Positions 33,719-47,047 of a stretch of 64,000 bases of DNA are shown here, in pieces; position 1 is the first letter of the stretch, and every line of letters begins with the position of its first letter. The notes beneath the pieces were generated by a model. It ran no database searches, had not been told where the DNA came from, and was given only the letters and a program-made list of their open reading frames with translations. The stretch is from the NCBI RefSeq assembly GCF_000219605.1, contig NC_015740.1, positions 1,488,001-1,552,000 on the forward strand, given 5' to 3'. Origin of the DNA: Stutzerimonas stutzeri. GTDB taxonomy: Bacteria > Pseudomonadota > Gammaproteobacteria > Pseudomonadales > Pseudomonadaceae. Both the position numbers and the translations under genes were made by a program.

Positions 33719-35008
33719 ATGTCCCTCGATTCCCTTCTCCTTTCCCGTCTTGCTCCGTGGCGCGGCTCATCGGCGTGGTGGGTGGCGTTCTCCGGCGGTC
33801 TCGACTCCACCGTTTTGCTGCATGCGTTGACGCGGCTGTCTGAGCGTCAGGCGCTGCCGGTGATTCGTGCGATCCATGTGCATCATGGCCTGCAAGCCGC
33901 TGGTGATGACTGGCCGGCACACTGTCAGCGAGTCTGCGACCAACTCGGCGTCACGCTGGAAATCGTGCGTGTGCGGGTGGTTCCCGGTGCCAGTCTGGAG
34001 CGGGCTGCGCGCGATGCCCGCTACCAGGCGTTCAGCGCCTGTGTAGGGGAGGGTGAGCTGCTGCTGACCGGGCAGCACCGCGATGACCAGGCCGAGACGC
34101 TGCTGTTCCGCCTGTTGCGCGGCGCCGGTGTGCGCGGGCTGGCGGCGATGCCGGATGTGCGATCGATGGGGCGCGGCAGCCTGGTTCGGCCGTTGCTGGA
34201 GGTCTCCCGGGCCGAGTTGGAGGATTATGCGCGTGCCAACGGTCTCGCCTGGGTCGAGGATCCCAGCAATCAGCAGCTGGAGTATTCACGCAACTTTCTG
34301 CGTCGGCAGGTCTTGCCTTTGCTACAGCAGCGCTGGCCTCGGGCGGCGTCCAACCTGGCGCGTACCGCCGCGCTTATGGCCGAGGCGCAGCACTTGCTCG
34401 ACGAGCTTGCGCAGCAGGATCTCGCCGCGGCGCAGGCTGGCAGCGATTGCCGATGGTTGAACCTGCCGAGCCTCGCGCTAGCGCCGCTGCGCGAGCTGAC
34501 ATCGGCGCGGCAGCGTAATGCGCTGCGCCATTGGCTGGCAGGGCTGACCTTGGCGCCGGATGAGAATCACTGGGCCGGCTGGGAGTGTCTGCGTGACGCC
34601 AAGCCAGATGCCACGCCTCGCTGGCGGCTGGCAGGTGGCGAGCTCCAGCGCAGTGGCGAGCGCGTCTGGTGGCTGCCGGACGGCTGGCTTGCCTCTGTTA
34701 GTGGGCCGGTTGACTGGCCCGACCCGTCCGTCGAGCTGCAGCTTCCCGGCAATGGCTCGCTTCGGCTAGAGGGGGCGCCGCCCATTGGCAGGCTGCAGAT
34801 TCGCTATCGAAGCGGCGGTGAAGTCATGGCTGTGTCCGGTCGCGGCCGGCGCGATCTCAAGCGCCTGCTGAATGAAGCCGCGGTGCCTGCGTTCGCCCGA
34901 AAGCGCCTGCCGCTGCTGTATTGCAATGGCGAGTTGGTCGCCGTGGCCAATCTGCCGCAACTGAGCGCTGGCCGGTGCGCCCTGAATTGGTGCGCGCCGG
35001 GCTGCTAA
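33719..35008 (+). CDS. tilS: tRNA(Ile)-lysidine synthase
   Basis: 429 residues. Adds lysine to C34 of the minor tRNA-Ile2 so that it reads AUA. The PP-loop motif is WVAFSGGLDSTVLLHAL (SGGxDS) near residues 20-36. LLTGQHRDDQAETLLFRLLRG is the second family signature. A TilS substrate-binding domain (about 250-320) and C-terminal domain (FARKRLPLLYCNGELVAVAN) follow. ATG 33719 gives the standard N-terminus; the frame is open upstream through the accA-tilS hairpin, which was rejected. Confidence 0.95.
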   Translation: MSLDSLLLSRLAPWRGSSAWWVAFSGGLDSTVLLHALTRLSERQALPVIRAIHVHHGLQAAGDDWPAHCQRVCDQLGVTLEIVRVRVVPGASLERAARDARYQAFSACVGEGELLLTGQHRDDQAETLLFRLLRGAGVRGLAAMPDVRSMGRGSLVRPLLEVSRAELEDYARANGLAWVEDPSNQQLEYSRNFLRRQVLPLLQQRWPRAASNLARTAALMAEAQHLLDELAQQDLAAAQAGSDCRWLNLPSLALAPLRELTSARQRNALRHWLAGLTLAPDENHWAGWECLRDAKPDATPRWRLAGGELQRSGERVWWLPDGWLASVSGPVDWPDPSVELQLPGNGSLRLEGAPPIGRLQIRYRSGGEVMAVSGRGRRDLKRLLNEAAVPAFARKRLPLLYCNGELVAVANLPQLSAGRCALNWCAPGC

Positions 35009-35013
35009 GTGGT

Positions 35014-35042
35014 TTGAGCTGATAGGGCCTTTCCGGTAGACT
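35014..35042 (+). promoter_or_regulatory. Sigma70-type promoter for pyrG
   Basis: TTGAGC (35014-35019), a 17-base spacer and TAGACT (35037-35042), directly after the tilS stop. Transcription would start near 35049, about 125 bases before the pyrG ATG. Confidence 0.6.
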
Positions 35043-35154
35043 ACGCTCCCGTCTCAATACAGCTTCTGCGGTTTCTTCGAATCCGTGGCAGTTGCGCTAT
35101 TGCCGATCCGCGCAATGGCACCTTCGCTTTCCCCCGGCGGCGCCGGCCGCTTAA

Positions 35155-38973
<3,819 letters not shown>

Positions 38974-38984
38974 TCCTGCGGCAT

Positions 38985-39016
38985 TAAAAAAGGGCGGCGC
39001 GAGTCGCCCTTTTTTG
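38985..39016 (+). terminator. Rho-independent terminator after eno
   Basis: AAAAAAGGGCG-GCGCGAGT-CGCCCTTTTTT: perfect stem with A tract before and T tract after, 11 bases past the eno stop. The A/T symmetry would allow it to work in both directions. Confidence 0.88.
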
Positions 39017-39124
39017 TTTCAATCGGCGTCGTGCCGGCGCAATCATTGTTGCACCGGCGTTGCGCCGGCCACGCCGATGGCGTTCCGATACCCGAATCAC
39101 AGCCGAAGTCGTTTCATGCCTGCT

Positions 39125-39403
39125 ATGCGTCGCCCCTACTGGTTGTTCGTCGTCCTGCTGCTGCTTCTTGGCGGGCTGCAGTACCGTCTTTGGGTAGGCG
39201 AGGGCAGCTTGGCGCAGGTCAACAGCCTGAACAAGCAGATCGCCGATCAGCAGGGTGAAAACGAGCGGTTGCTGGAGCGCAATCGAATCCTGGAAGCCGA
39301 AGTGCTGGAGCTCAAGCAGGGCATGGAGACCGTTGAGGAGCGCGCCCGTCAGGAGCTCGGCATGGTCAAAGAGGGTGAAACCCTCTACCAGCTTATCGAA
39401 TGA
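39125..39403 (+). CDS. ftsB: Cell division protein FtsB
   Basis: 92 residues. One N-terminal transmembrane helix (YWLFVVLLLLLGGLQYRLWV) followed by a periplasmic coiled coil (VNSLNKQIADQQGENERLLE and RNRILEAEVLELKQG), ending in ARQELGMVKEGETLY. FtsB forms the FtsQLB complex that licenses septal peptidoglycan synthesis. ATG 39125 gives the family-typical short cytoplasmic tail; ATG 39116 three codons earlier is equally possible. Overlaps ispD by ATGA. Confidence 0.95.
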   Translation: MRRPYWLFVVLLLLLGGLQYRLWVGEGSLAQVNSLNKQIADQQGENERLLERNRILEAEVLELKQGMETVEERARQELGMVKEGETLYQLIE

Positions 39404-40104
39404 GCCAGCCTGCATTCTGGGTGGTGATTCCGGCAGCCGGCGTTGGCAGCCGGATGCGCGCCGATCGCCCCAAGCAGTACCTGCAGGTAGCCGGGCGCTG
39501 CATCATCGAACACACCCTCGATTGTTTCCTCGACCATCCGACACTCGCCGGATTGGTGGTCTGTGTCGCGGCCGACGATCCGTACTGGCCGGGTCTCCCC
39601 TGCGCCAGTGACCCACGCATCCAGCGCGCGCCTGGTGGTCGTGAGCGGTGCGATTCCGTGCTCAGCGGCCTGCAGCGTCTCGGCCTGATGGGCGCTGCTG
39701 ACCAGGACTGGGTGCTGGTGCACGACGCCGCTCGGCCTAACCTCGCCCGGGAGGACTTGGACAAGCTCTTGCACGAGCTGGCGGCGGACCCGGTCGGTGG
39801 GCTGCTCGCAGTACCTGCGCGGGATACGCTCAAGCGTGCGGACGCGGACGGACGCGTCGCGGAAACCGTGGATCGCAGCGTTATCTGGCAAGCTTTCACA
39901 CCGCAGATGTTCCGCCTCGGAATGCTGCGCGACGCGCTGGGCGCGGCGCTTGGCGATGGCGTGCCGGTTACCGATGAGGCGTCCGCCATCGAGTGGGCGG
40001 GGTATTCGCCGAAGCTGGTGGAGGGGAGAGCGGATAACCTCAAGGTAACCCGCCCCGAAGATCTGCGCTGGCTCGCGCAGTGCTGGAATACCGGTCGTCA
40101 GTGA
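39400..40104 (+). CDS. ispD: 2-C-methyl-D-erythritol 4-phosphate cytidylyltransferase
   Basis: 234 residues. Third step of the MEP pathway. The nucleotide-binding signature is VIPAAGVGSRMRADRPKQYL. APGGRERCDSVLSGL, VLVHDAARPN and PVTDEASAIEWAG are further conserved segments. It follows ftsB by ATGA overlap, the usual pseudomonad order; ispF, its partner, is about 6.5 kb away instead of adjacent. Confidence 0.97.
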   Translation: MSQPAFWVVIPAAGVGSRMRADRPKQYLQVAGRCIIEHTLDCFLDHPTLAGLVVCVAADDPYWPGLPCASDPRIQRAPGGRERCDSVLSGLQRLGLMGAADQDWVLVHDAARPNLAREDLDKLLHELAADPVGGLLAVPARDTLKRADADGRVAETVDRSVIWQAFTPQMFRLGMLRDALGAALGDGVPVTDEASAIEWAGYSPKLVEGRADNLKVTRPEDLRWLAQCWNTGRQ

Positions 40105-40132
40105 TGGCGGGCAAGTCTGCCCGCCATCCTCG

Positions 40133-41299
40133 TCAGAAACGATAGATCGCCGCGGCACCCGTGCCGGTTGGCATGCGCTCGGTCGGCACCACGACCACAT
40201 CGCCACCTTGCTCCAGCGTCCAGATCGTCAGTTCGTCGAGCAGGTCCGGCGTGTTGACCTCATCCTCGTTGGCAGCTGTGGCCGTGCCATCGTTACGGTC
40301 GACGTGCCCCGGTATCTGCCGCTCGGCTTCCACCAGAAGCGTCGCGACGCGGCCCTGACGCGTGGCCTGGCCGATGTCCTCGAGCTGATCCGACGCCAGG
40401 CCTTGGCCATGGGACGCGCCGAACTGGTCGAGCAGACCTTCCAGGCGCTTGAGGTAGCGCGGCTGCATCACCATCCAGCTCTTCTCGCGCAATTCCTGGA
40501 GGCTCAGCGTGCTCTGGCCGATCTCGATGCCTTCAGGCAGCAGGTTCTCGTTATGGCTGATGCGACGGAAGTGGGGTTGCTGCTCCGGCAGCGCGGCGAG
40601 AATCAACGGCAGTCCCGAGGCTCTCGAGTGGTGCTCGATGATGGCCCGGTCCACCTCACGGAAATAGCGGTCGCGGTCGCGATCGATCTCCGCCTGCTTG
40701 CCGCTGCCGCCTGCTTCCACCTGCATCGGGTCGCCACGTTCACTGGCACGGCTGTAGCCCTGGGGAAAACCGCTCTGGCCCTTTTCGGTGAGATCGCCGC
40801 CCAACGCGTCCGCGAGTGTCTTGGGCACCGCTTCGTGCAGGTGCACCTCATCGAGCGCGTCGCGGTTTCCCTCGAACAGGCGCACCGAGTCACGCGAGAG
40901 GCAGAGGATCTGGAAGCGATCAGCTGACTGGGCGATGCGAACCAGCGGCTTGAGGTGCATGCGCGCATTGGCCACGGCCATTTCGGGCACGCTACGTTGC
41001 AGGCGATAGACCTGGAAATAGTCCTTGGCAGCGAAGGCTGCGAGGCCATCGAGGTTGTGGTTCCAGAAGTCGTTGTTGTCGATCAGTGCATGGAACGGCT
41101 CGAGCAGGCTGCGTGCCTGTTCGGCATGGCCCTGCTGCTTGAGGGATTCTTCCAGTTGCTTGACCAGTTGCTTGAAGCGGATCGGGTCCTGCTGGCGTTC
41201 CGGAAAGCTGCGATGAGTCGGCTGGTACAGGGAGAGGCAGGGCCCGTCCCGGCGTTTCAGCAGTTGGGTAAGGGTTTCACGATCGAGCAGTCGGTTCAT
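40133..41299 (-). CDS. baeRF family (bacterial homologue of archaeo-eukaryotic release factor) protein
   Basis: 388 residues, no membrane segment or signal peptide. The layout matches the bacterial aeRF1-like proteins (group 3): an N-terminal region with GPCLSLYQPTHRSFPERQQD and RFKQLVKQLEESL, a middle domain with FQILCLSRDSVRLFEGNRDA, and a C-terminal domain ending ELTIWTLEQGGDVVVVPTER. Related proteins are often labelled host attachment proteins. Family members are predicted to act at the ribosome, possibly in rescue; the biochemical role is not established to my knowledge. GGAGG lies 6 bases upstream of ATG 41299, which decides this start over a longer frame. The HPF-like gene lies just upstream. 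Confidence 0.75.
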   Translation of the reverse strand: MNRLLDRETLTQLLKRRDGPCLSLYQPTHRSFPERQQDPIRFKQLVKQLEESLKQQGHAEQARSLLEPFHALIDNNDFWNHNLDGLAAFAAKDYFQVYRLQRSVPEMAVANARMHLKPLVRIAQSADRFQILCLSRDSVRLFEGNRDALDEVHLHEAVPKTLADALGGDLTEKGQSGFPQGYSRASERGDPMQVEAGGSGKQAEIDRDRDRYFREVDRAIIEHHSRASGLPLILAALPEQQPHFRRISHNENLLPEGIEIGQSTLSLQELREKSWMVMQPRYLKRLEGLLDQFGASHGQGLASDQLEDIGQATRQGRVATLLVEAERQIPGHVDRNDGTATAANEDEVNTPDLLDELTIWTLEQGGDVVVVPTERMPTGTGAAAIYRF

Positions 41300-41375
41300 G
41301 CGTGGCCTCCAGTTGCTGTGGTTCGGTCCCTCGCAGAGATGTCGATGGCCACTCAATGGCCAACGATGGGCCAGG

Positions 41376-41690
41376 TCAGTGGCGGTTGAGCTTGTCCAGG
41401 GCGTGACTGAGCGCGTGGTTCAGTTTCTCCGCGGCGCCGTTGATGGCGAGGTCCAGGGTTTCGGCCTTGTGCGTGGCGGAAATCGGGTCGTGGCCCTTGA
41501 CGCGCGCCTCCATCTGGCAGCGTTTGTCATGCGGTCCGCTCTTGTTGCTGTTCTCGTCGTTGAGATGGACTTCGACGCGGGTCAGATGATCGTCGAAGCG
41601 GTCCAGCTCGGTCTCCACCGTCGCCTTGATTCGCTCTTCGAGATCGGCGGTAACGCTGATGCTGTGGTTGCTGTTCACCAGAACCTGCAT
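41376..41690 (-). CDS. HPF/RaiA-type ribosome-associated protein
   Basis: 104 residues with the HPF/YfiA beta-alpha-beta-beta-beta-alpha pattern: MQVLVNSNHSISVTADLEER, ATVETELDRFDDHLTRVEVH, CQMEARVKGHDPISATHKAE, INGAAEKLNHALSHALDKLN. HPF proteins block the ribosome decoding centre during hibernation. This copy lacks the long C-terminal extension of long HPF and is not next to rpoN, so it is a paralogue of the housekeeping hpf. CAGGAGG precedes the ATG. It is 76 bases upstream of the baeRF gene in the same direction. Confidence 0.8.
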   Translation of the reverse strand: MQVLVNSNHSISVTADLEERIKATVETELDRFDDHLTRVEVHLNDENSNKSGPHDKRCQMEARVKGHDPISATHKAETLDLAINGAAEKLNHALSHALDKLNRH

Positions 41691-41807
41691 GGTTTCCTCC
41701 TGATTTGCGGCGCCGCACGACGAGCTGCGGCTACAGAAGGTACGACGTGGCGGATTAAGACGGGTTCCGCCTCGGCGCGGACCTCAGACGCGCGGTTCAA
41801 CCTTTGT

Positions 41808-42707
41808 TCAGCTTTGCCCGCCGCGGTACTCCGGGCGCGCGGCGAGACCGACCTTGAGCGCCTCGACGAGCAACCTGACCTTGGGCAGCGGGTAGCGCCG
41901 CTGCGGATACACCGCCCACACGGCGGTGTCCGGAGGCTGGTTGGCCTCGAGCAGCGAGACCAGCTCACCCCGGCGCAGCGGTTCGAGCACGTAGTAGTCC
42001 GGCAACTGGCACAGGCCGAAGCCACGTAATGCGGCATCCAGCACCGCCTGGCCGCTATTGCAGCGCCAGTTGCCGCTGGGCTTGAAGTGCTGCTCGCGCC
42101 CGTCGGACTGGAACGACCAGACGTCGCTGGTGCCGATCAGGCAGTTGTGCCGTGCCAGTTCTGAGAGCGTATGCGGCCGACCGTAGCGCTCCAGATAGCC
42201 CGGTGCGGCGCACAGGTACATGGCTCGCGGCGCGATCCGCGTGGCCACCAGGCGGGACTCGCCGAGTTTGCCGAGACGGATCGCCAGGTCATAGCCTTCC
42301 TGCACCAGATCGAGTGTGCGGTTGGACAGTTCGATGTCGACGCGCAGCTGTGGATGCCGCGCCATGAATTCATTCACCAGCGGCACGATGAAGCGCTCGC
42401 CGTAGGCCACCGCGGCGGTCATGCGCAGCAGTCCGGTGGGGGCACTGTGCAGGTCGCTGATGGCGAGGAAGGCATCGTCGCGCTCTTCGATCAAGCGCTG
42501 GCAGCGCGCGAAAAAAGTATGACCGGCTTCGGTCAGCGACACGCGGCGAGTGGTGCGGTAGAGCAGGCGGGCCTGCAGGCGCTCTTCCAGACGGGCGATC
42601 TGGCGGCTGACATGGGAGGACGACACCCGCAGACGTTCGGCGGCGCGCATGAAACTGCCGCATTCCACAACCGCGACGAATTCGTCGAGCCCTTCCCAGC
42701 GGTTCAT
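41808..42707 (-). CDS. gfnR: LysR-family regulator divergent from adhC (GfnR-like)
   Basis: 299 residues. An N-terminal winged helix-turn-helix (FVAVVECGSFMRAAERLRVS, SHVSRQIARLEERLQARLL) is followed by a periplasmic-binding-like effector domain (about 90-295). It is divergently transcribed from adhC across 150 bases, the classic LysR arrangement. In P. aeruginosa a LysR regulator at the same position is, as I recall, GfnR, controlling glutathione-dependent formaldehyde detoxification; symbol by position and family, not proven. A GGAGG site sets ATG 42707; GTG 42713 is an alternative. Confidence 0.85.
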   Translation of the reverse strand: MNRWEGLDEFVAVVECGSFMRAAERLRVSSSHVSRQIARLEERLQARLLYRTTRRVSLTEAGHTFFARCQRLIEERDDAFLAISDLHSAPTGLLRMTAAVAYGERFIVPLVNEFMARHPQLRVDIELSNRTLDLVQEGYDLAIRLGKLGESRLVATRIAPRAMYLCAAPGYLERYGRPHTLSELARHNCLIGTSDVWSFQSDGREQHFKPSGNWRCNSGQAVLDAALRGFGLCQLPDYYVLEPLRRGELVSLLEANQPPDTAVWAVYPQRRYPLPKVRLLVEALKVGLAARPEYRGGQS

Positions 42708-42820
42708 GCTCACCTCCTTGAGGCAGGTTTATCGACGCACAAGATTCAGCATTCGCCGGATTATCCCTGTACGGCAACAATGTTTTCCAGAATCATCCAT
42801 CAATCCCTGAATGAGCGTGA

Positions 42821-43975
<1,155 letters not shown>

Positions 43976-44062
43976 TCCCTGGGTGGGCAATGCCGTCGTT
44001 CGGCGGCTTGTCCACCTCGACCGTGGAGGCCCGTGCGGTTTCCACCTGCGCGAGGCCCGTTC

Positions 44063-44908
44063 ATGACCCTTGAAATCGTTTCCAGCAACAAGAGCTTCGG
44101 TGGCTGGCACAAGCGCTACCGCCACCGCTCCAACGCCCTGAACTGCGACATGGTATTTGCCGTGTTCCTGCCGCCGCAGGCCGAGCAGGGTGACAAACTG
44201 CCGGTGCTGTACTGGCTGTCCGGCTTGACCTGCACCGACGAAAATTTCATGCAGAAGGCCGGAGCGCTACGCATGGCGGCCGAGCTCGGTCTGATCATCG
44301 TCGCGCCGGACACCAGCCCGCGTGGCCCAGGCGTGCCGGATGACGCCGACGGCGCCTGGGATTTCGGCCTGGGCGCGGGCTTTTATCTCAATGCGACGCA
44401 AGAGCCCTGGGCCCAGCACTACCGGATGTACGACTACGTCGTCGAGGAACTGCCGGCACTGGTCGAGGCCAACTTCCCGGTCTCCGACCGCCGCGGCATC
44501 AGCGGGCACTCCATGGGCGGACACGGGGCGCTCATCTGCGCGCTGAAAAATCCTGGCCGCTATCGCTCGGTATCGGCCTTTGCGCCCATCAGCAACCCGA
44601 TCAACTGTCCCTGGGGAGAAAAGGCGTTCAGCCGCTATCTGGGCGCGGACCGTTCGCGCTGGCGGGAGTGGGATGCCTGCGCGCTGCTCGCCGAAGCCAG
44701 CGAGCGGCTACCGCTGCTGGTGGACCAGGGCGACCGCGATGACTTCATGGACGGCCAGCTCAAGCCGCAAGCGCTGCGTGCCGCTGCGGACGCTGTCGGG
44801 CACCCGCTGACGCTGCGCATCCAGCCGGGCTACGACCACAGCTACTACTTCATTGCCAGCTTTATCGATGATCACCTGCGCCATCATGCCGACGCGTTGA
44901 CGGCGTAG
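44063..44908 (+). CDS. fghA: S-formylglutathione hydrolase
   Basis: 281 residues, esterase D family alpha/beta hydrolase. Hydrolyses S-formylglutathione to formate and glutathione, completing formaldehyde detoxification begun by AdhC. Nucleophile Ser in [20 protein letters not shown]; acid in [10 protein letters not shown]; His in [19 protein letters not shown]-terminus [19 protein letters not shown] is typical. It begins about 90 bases after adhC, probably in the same transcript. Confidence 0.97.
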   Translation: MTLEIVSSNKSFGGWHKRYRHRSNALNCDMVFAVFLPPQAEQGDKLPVLYWLSGLTCTDENFMQKAGALRMAAELGLIIVAPDTSPRGPGVPDDADGAWDFGLGAGFYLNATQEPWAQHYRMYDYVVEELPALVEANFPVSDRRGISGHSMGGHGALICALKNPGRYRSVSAFAPISNPINCPWGEKAFSRYLGADRSRWREWDACALLAEASERLPLLVDQGDRDDFMDGQLKPQALRAAADAVGHPLTLRIQPGYDHSYYFIASFIDDHLRHHADALTA

Positions 44909-44951
44909 GGTGGGCAACGGCGCTCGCGCCGACTGCCAGAAACGTCAGCCA

Positions 44952-44990
44952 CAAAAAAGGCCCGAGCGGATATGCCGCTCGGGCCTTTCC
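44952..44990. terminator. Bidirectional terminator between fghA and the Old Yellow Enzyme gene
   Basis: AAAAAAGGCCCGAGCGG-ATATG-CCGCTCGGGCCTTTCC: an 11-bp or longer GC stem with an A tract on one side and T tract on the other, between two convergent genes. Confidence 0.85.
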
Positions 44991-45002
44991 ATCGCCAGGA
45001 GC

Positions 45003-46052
45003 TTAGAGCGACGGATAATCGGTGTAGCCGTCCGGGCCCTGGGCATAGAACAGCTCGGGCTTGGGCTCGTTCAGCGGTGCATCCTGACGCAGGCGCTCGA
45101 CCAGATCCGGATTGGCGATGTACGGAATGCCGAAGGCCACCGCATCGGCCTTGCCTTCCGCCAGCCAGGCGTTGCCTTGCTCCTTGGTGAAGCGTTCGTT
45201 GGCGATGTAGACGCCACCGAAGAGCTGCTTGAGCTGTGGGCCGAGGCTGTCTTCACCGGCCTTCTCGCGGGTGCAGATGAAGGCAATGCCGCGCTTGCCC
45301 AGTTCACGGGCGACGTAGCCGAAGGTCTCGGCACGGTTGGAGTCGCCCATGTCATGGGAGTCGGCACGCGGCGCCAGATGCACTCCGACGCGCCCGGCGC
45401 CCCATACGGAGACGGCGGCATCGGTCACTTCCAGCAGCAGTCGTGCACGGTTTTCCAGTGAGCCACCGTAGGCGTCGGTGCGCTTGTTGGTGCTGTCCTG
45501 CAGGAACTGATCGAGCAGGTAGCCATTGGCGCCATGGATCTCGACACCGTCGAAACCGGCTTCCTTGGCATTCTCCGCCCCCTTGCGGTAGGCCTCGATG
45601 ATGCCGGGGATTTCGTCGATCTCCAGGGCGCGCGGGGTCTCGTAATCCTTCTTCGGACGGACCAGGCTGACATGGCCCGCGGGTTTGAGGGCACTGGGGG
45701 CGACCGGCAATTGGCCGTCGAGGTAGAGCGGATCGGAAATACGGCCGACATGCCAGAGCTGCAGGACGATCTTGCCACCTTTGGCATGCACGGCGTCGGT
45801 GACCTTCTTCCAGCCCTGGACCTGCTCGGCCGACCAGATGCCAGGAGTGTCCGGATAGCCCACACCCATCGGCGTGACCGAGGTGGCCTCGCTGATGATC
45901 AGGCCGGCGTCGGCGCGCTGGGCATAGTACTCGGCGATCAGATCGCCGGGCACGCGGCCAGGCTCGGCGCGGCAGCGGGTCAGCGGCGCCATGATGATGC
46001 GGTTGTTCAGTTCCAGGTCGCCGATCTTGATCGGGTCGAAAAGCGTGGGCAT
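45003..46052 (-). CDS. Old Yellow Enzyme family FMN-dependent ene-reductase
   Basis: 349 residues, TIM barrel flavoprotein. Reduces activated C=C bonds and nitro compounds with NAD(P)H; in pseudomonads close relatives include xenobiotic reductases and NemA. Motifs: LFDPIKIGDLELNNRIIMAP, APLTRCRAEPG, KIVLQLWHVGR, VEIHGANGYLLDQFLQDSTN (catalytic His/Asn pair), RTDAYGGSLENRARLLLEVT. Downstream of an ArsR-type regulator by 37 bases. The frame is open well past the ATG into the arsR gene, but only the ATG at 46052 gives the family N-terminus. Confidence 0.93.
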   Translation of the reverse strand: MPTLFDPIKIGDLELNNRIIMAPLTRCRAEPGRVPGDLIAEYYAQRADAGLIISEATSVTPMGVGYPDTPGIWSAEQVQGWKKVTDAVHAKGGKIVLQLWHVGRISDPLYLDGQLPVAPSALKPAGHVSLVRPKKDYETPRALEIDEIPGIIEAYRKGAENAKEAGFDGVEIHGANGYLLDQFLQDSTNKRTDAYGGSLENRARLLLEVTDAAVSVWGAGRVGVHLAPRADSHDMGDSNRAETFGYVARELGKRGIAFICTREKAGEDSLGPQLKQLFGGVYIANERFTKEQGNAWLAEGKADAVAFGIPYIANPDLVERLRQDAPLNEPKPELFYAQGPDGYTDYPSL

Positions 46053-46089
46053 AGCGATACCGCTCCTGTGTGGTGGTGCGAGAAAAGGC

Positions 46090-46392
46090 TCAGAGTTCCT
46101 GGCCGATGCGCTCGATGAAGGTCTGGATGACTGCGTCGTTGCGCTTGAAGAAGTGCCACTGGCCGATTTTCTGGCAGGTGACCAGCCCGGCCTTCTGCAG
46201 GGTCGCCAGGTGAGCCGAAACGGTGGACTGCGACAGGCCGGCGCGCTGGTCGATCTGGCCGGCGCACACGCCGTTCTCCAGCGAATGGTGCTGCGCGGCG
46301 AAATAGCGCTGCGGCTCCTTGAGCCAACGCAGAATGTCGCGGCGCAGCGGGTGGGCGAGGGCCTTGATGATGTCGTCGAAGTCGTCCGGCAT
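46090..46392 (-). CDS. ArsR-family transcriptional repressor
   Basis: 100 residues, winged helix-turn-helix: IIKALAHPLRRDILRWLKEP, then AGLSQSTVSAHLATLQKAGL (recognition helix) and GQWHFFKRNDAVIQTFIERI. The CxC metal motif of ArsR is absent. A single Cys lies in GVCAGQ and another in LVTCQ, so redox or electrophile sensing through thiols is conceivable. It likely represses itself and the downstream ene-reductase, whose substrates are electrophiles. An inverted repeat lies about 40 bases upstream of its start. Confidence 0.88.
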   Translation of the reverse strand: MPDDFDDIIKALAHPLRRDILRWLKEPQRYFAAQHHSLENGVCAGQIDQRAGLSQSTVSAHLATLQKAGLVTCQKIGQWHFFKRNDAVIQTFIERIGQEL

Positions 46393-46430
46393 GAGTTTCG
46401 GCTGCCTGTATCGGATTGAGACGAACTATA

Positions 46431-46448
46431 TATCGCCAACTGACGATA
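46431..46448 (-). promoter_or_regulatory. Candidate operator of the ArsR-type repressor
   Basis: TATCG-N8-CGATA inverted repeat within an AT-rich stretch (ACTATATATCG) 39-56 bases upstream of the arsR start. It is the clearest dyad in this intergenic region and overlaps where the promoter would be. Confidence 0.5.
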
Positions 46449-46573
46449 CAAGATCGATTCGGCTGATGGTGCATATCGTCGAGGTCGATGATCGAGCGGA
46501 CCGTGACGATCCGCCCGGGGTCATCCGGCTCCTGTAGAATCGCCGCCTCGAGTTATTCCAGGGTGTTTGATCT

Positions 46574-47047
46574 ATGCGTATCGGCCACGGTTACGACGTG
46601 CACCGCTTCGGCGAAGGCGACCACATCACGCTTGGCGGCGTGCGGATTCCACACAGGTTCGGGCTGCTCGCCCATTCCGACGGTGACGTGCTGTTGCATG
46701 CCCTGAGCGACGCGCTGCTCGGTGCCGCGGCGCTGGGAGATATCGGCAAGCATTTCCCGGACACTGACCCGCAGTTCAAGGGCGCCGACAGCCGCGCACT
46801 GCTGCGCCATGTTCTGGCGCAGGTGCAGGCCAAGGGGTATGTGGTCGGCAATGTCGATGCCACCATCGTCGCCCAGGCACCGAAGATGGCGCCGCATATC
46901 GAGCGCATGCGCGCGTTGATCGCCGCAGATCTGCAAGTGGAGCTGGATCAGGTCAACGTCAAGGCCACCACCACGGAGAAGCTCGGCTTTACCGGGCGCG
47001 AGGAAGGGATCGCCGTGCACGCGGTCGCCCTGCTGGTTCGCCCATGA
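46574..47047 (+). CDS. ispF: 2-C-methyl-D-erythritol 2,4-cyclodiphosphate synthase
   Basis: 157 residues. Fifth step of the MEP pathway. Metal ligands DVH in [20 protein letters not shown] and the His in [20 protein letters not shown]; then [17 protein letters not shown] and [18 protein letters not shown]. It overlaps truD by four bases. TGTAGAAT 34 bases upstream is a possible extended -10. Confidence 0.97.
   Translation: MRIGHGYDVHRFGEGDHITLGGVRIPHRFGLLAHSDGDVLLHALSDALLGAAALGDIGKHFPDTDPQFKGADSRALLRHVLAQVQAKGYVVGNVDATIVAQAPKMAPHIERMRALIAADLQVELDQVNVKATTTEKLGFTGREEGIAVHAVALLVRP

Noticed and set aside
46053..46451. N-terminal extension of the Old Yellow Enzyme frame into arsR, suggesting a fusion.
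   Set aside because: The extension is arsR read in another frame; the flavoenzyme begins with its normal MPTLFDPIKIGDLEL at 46052.
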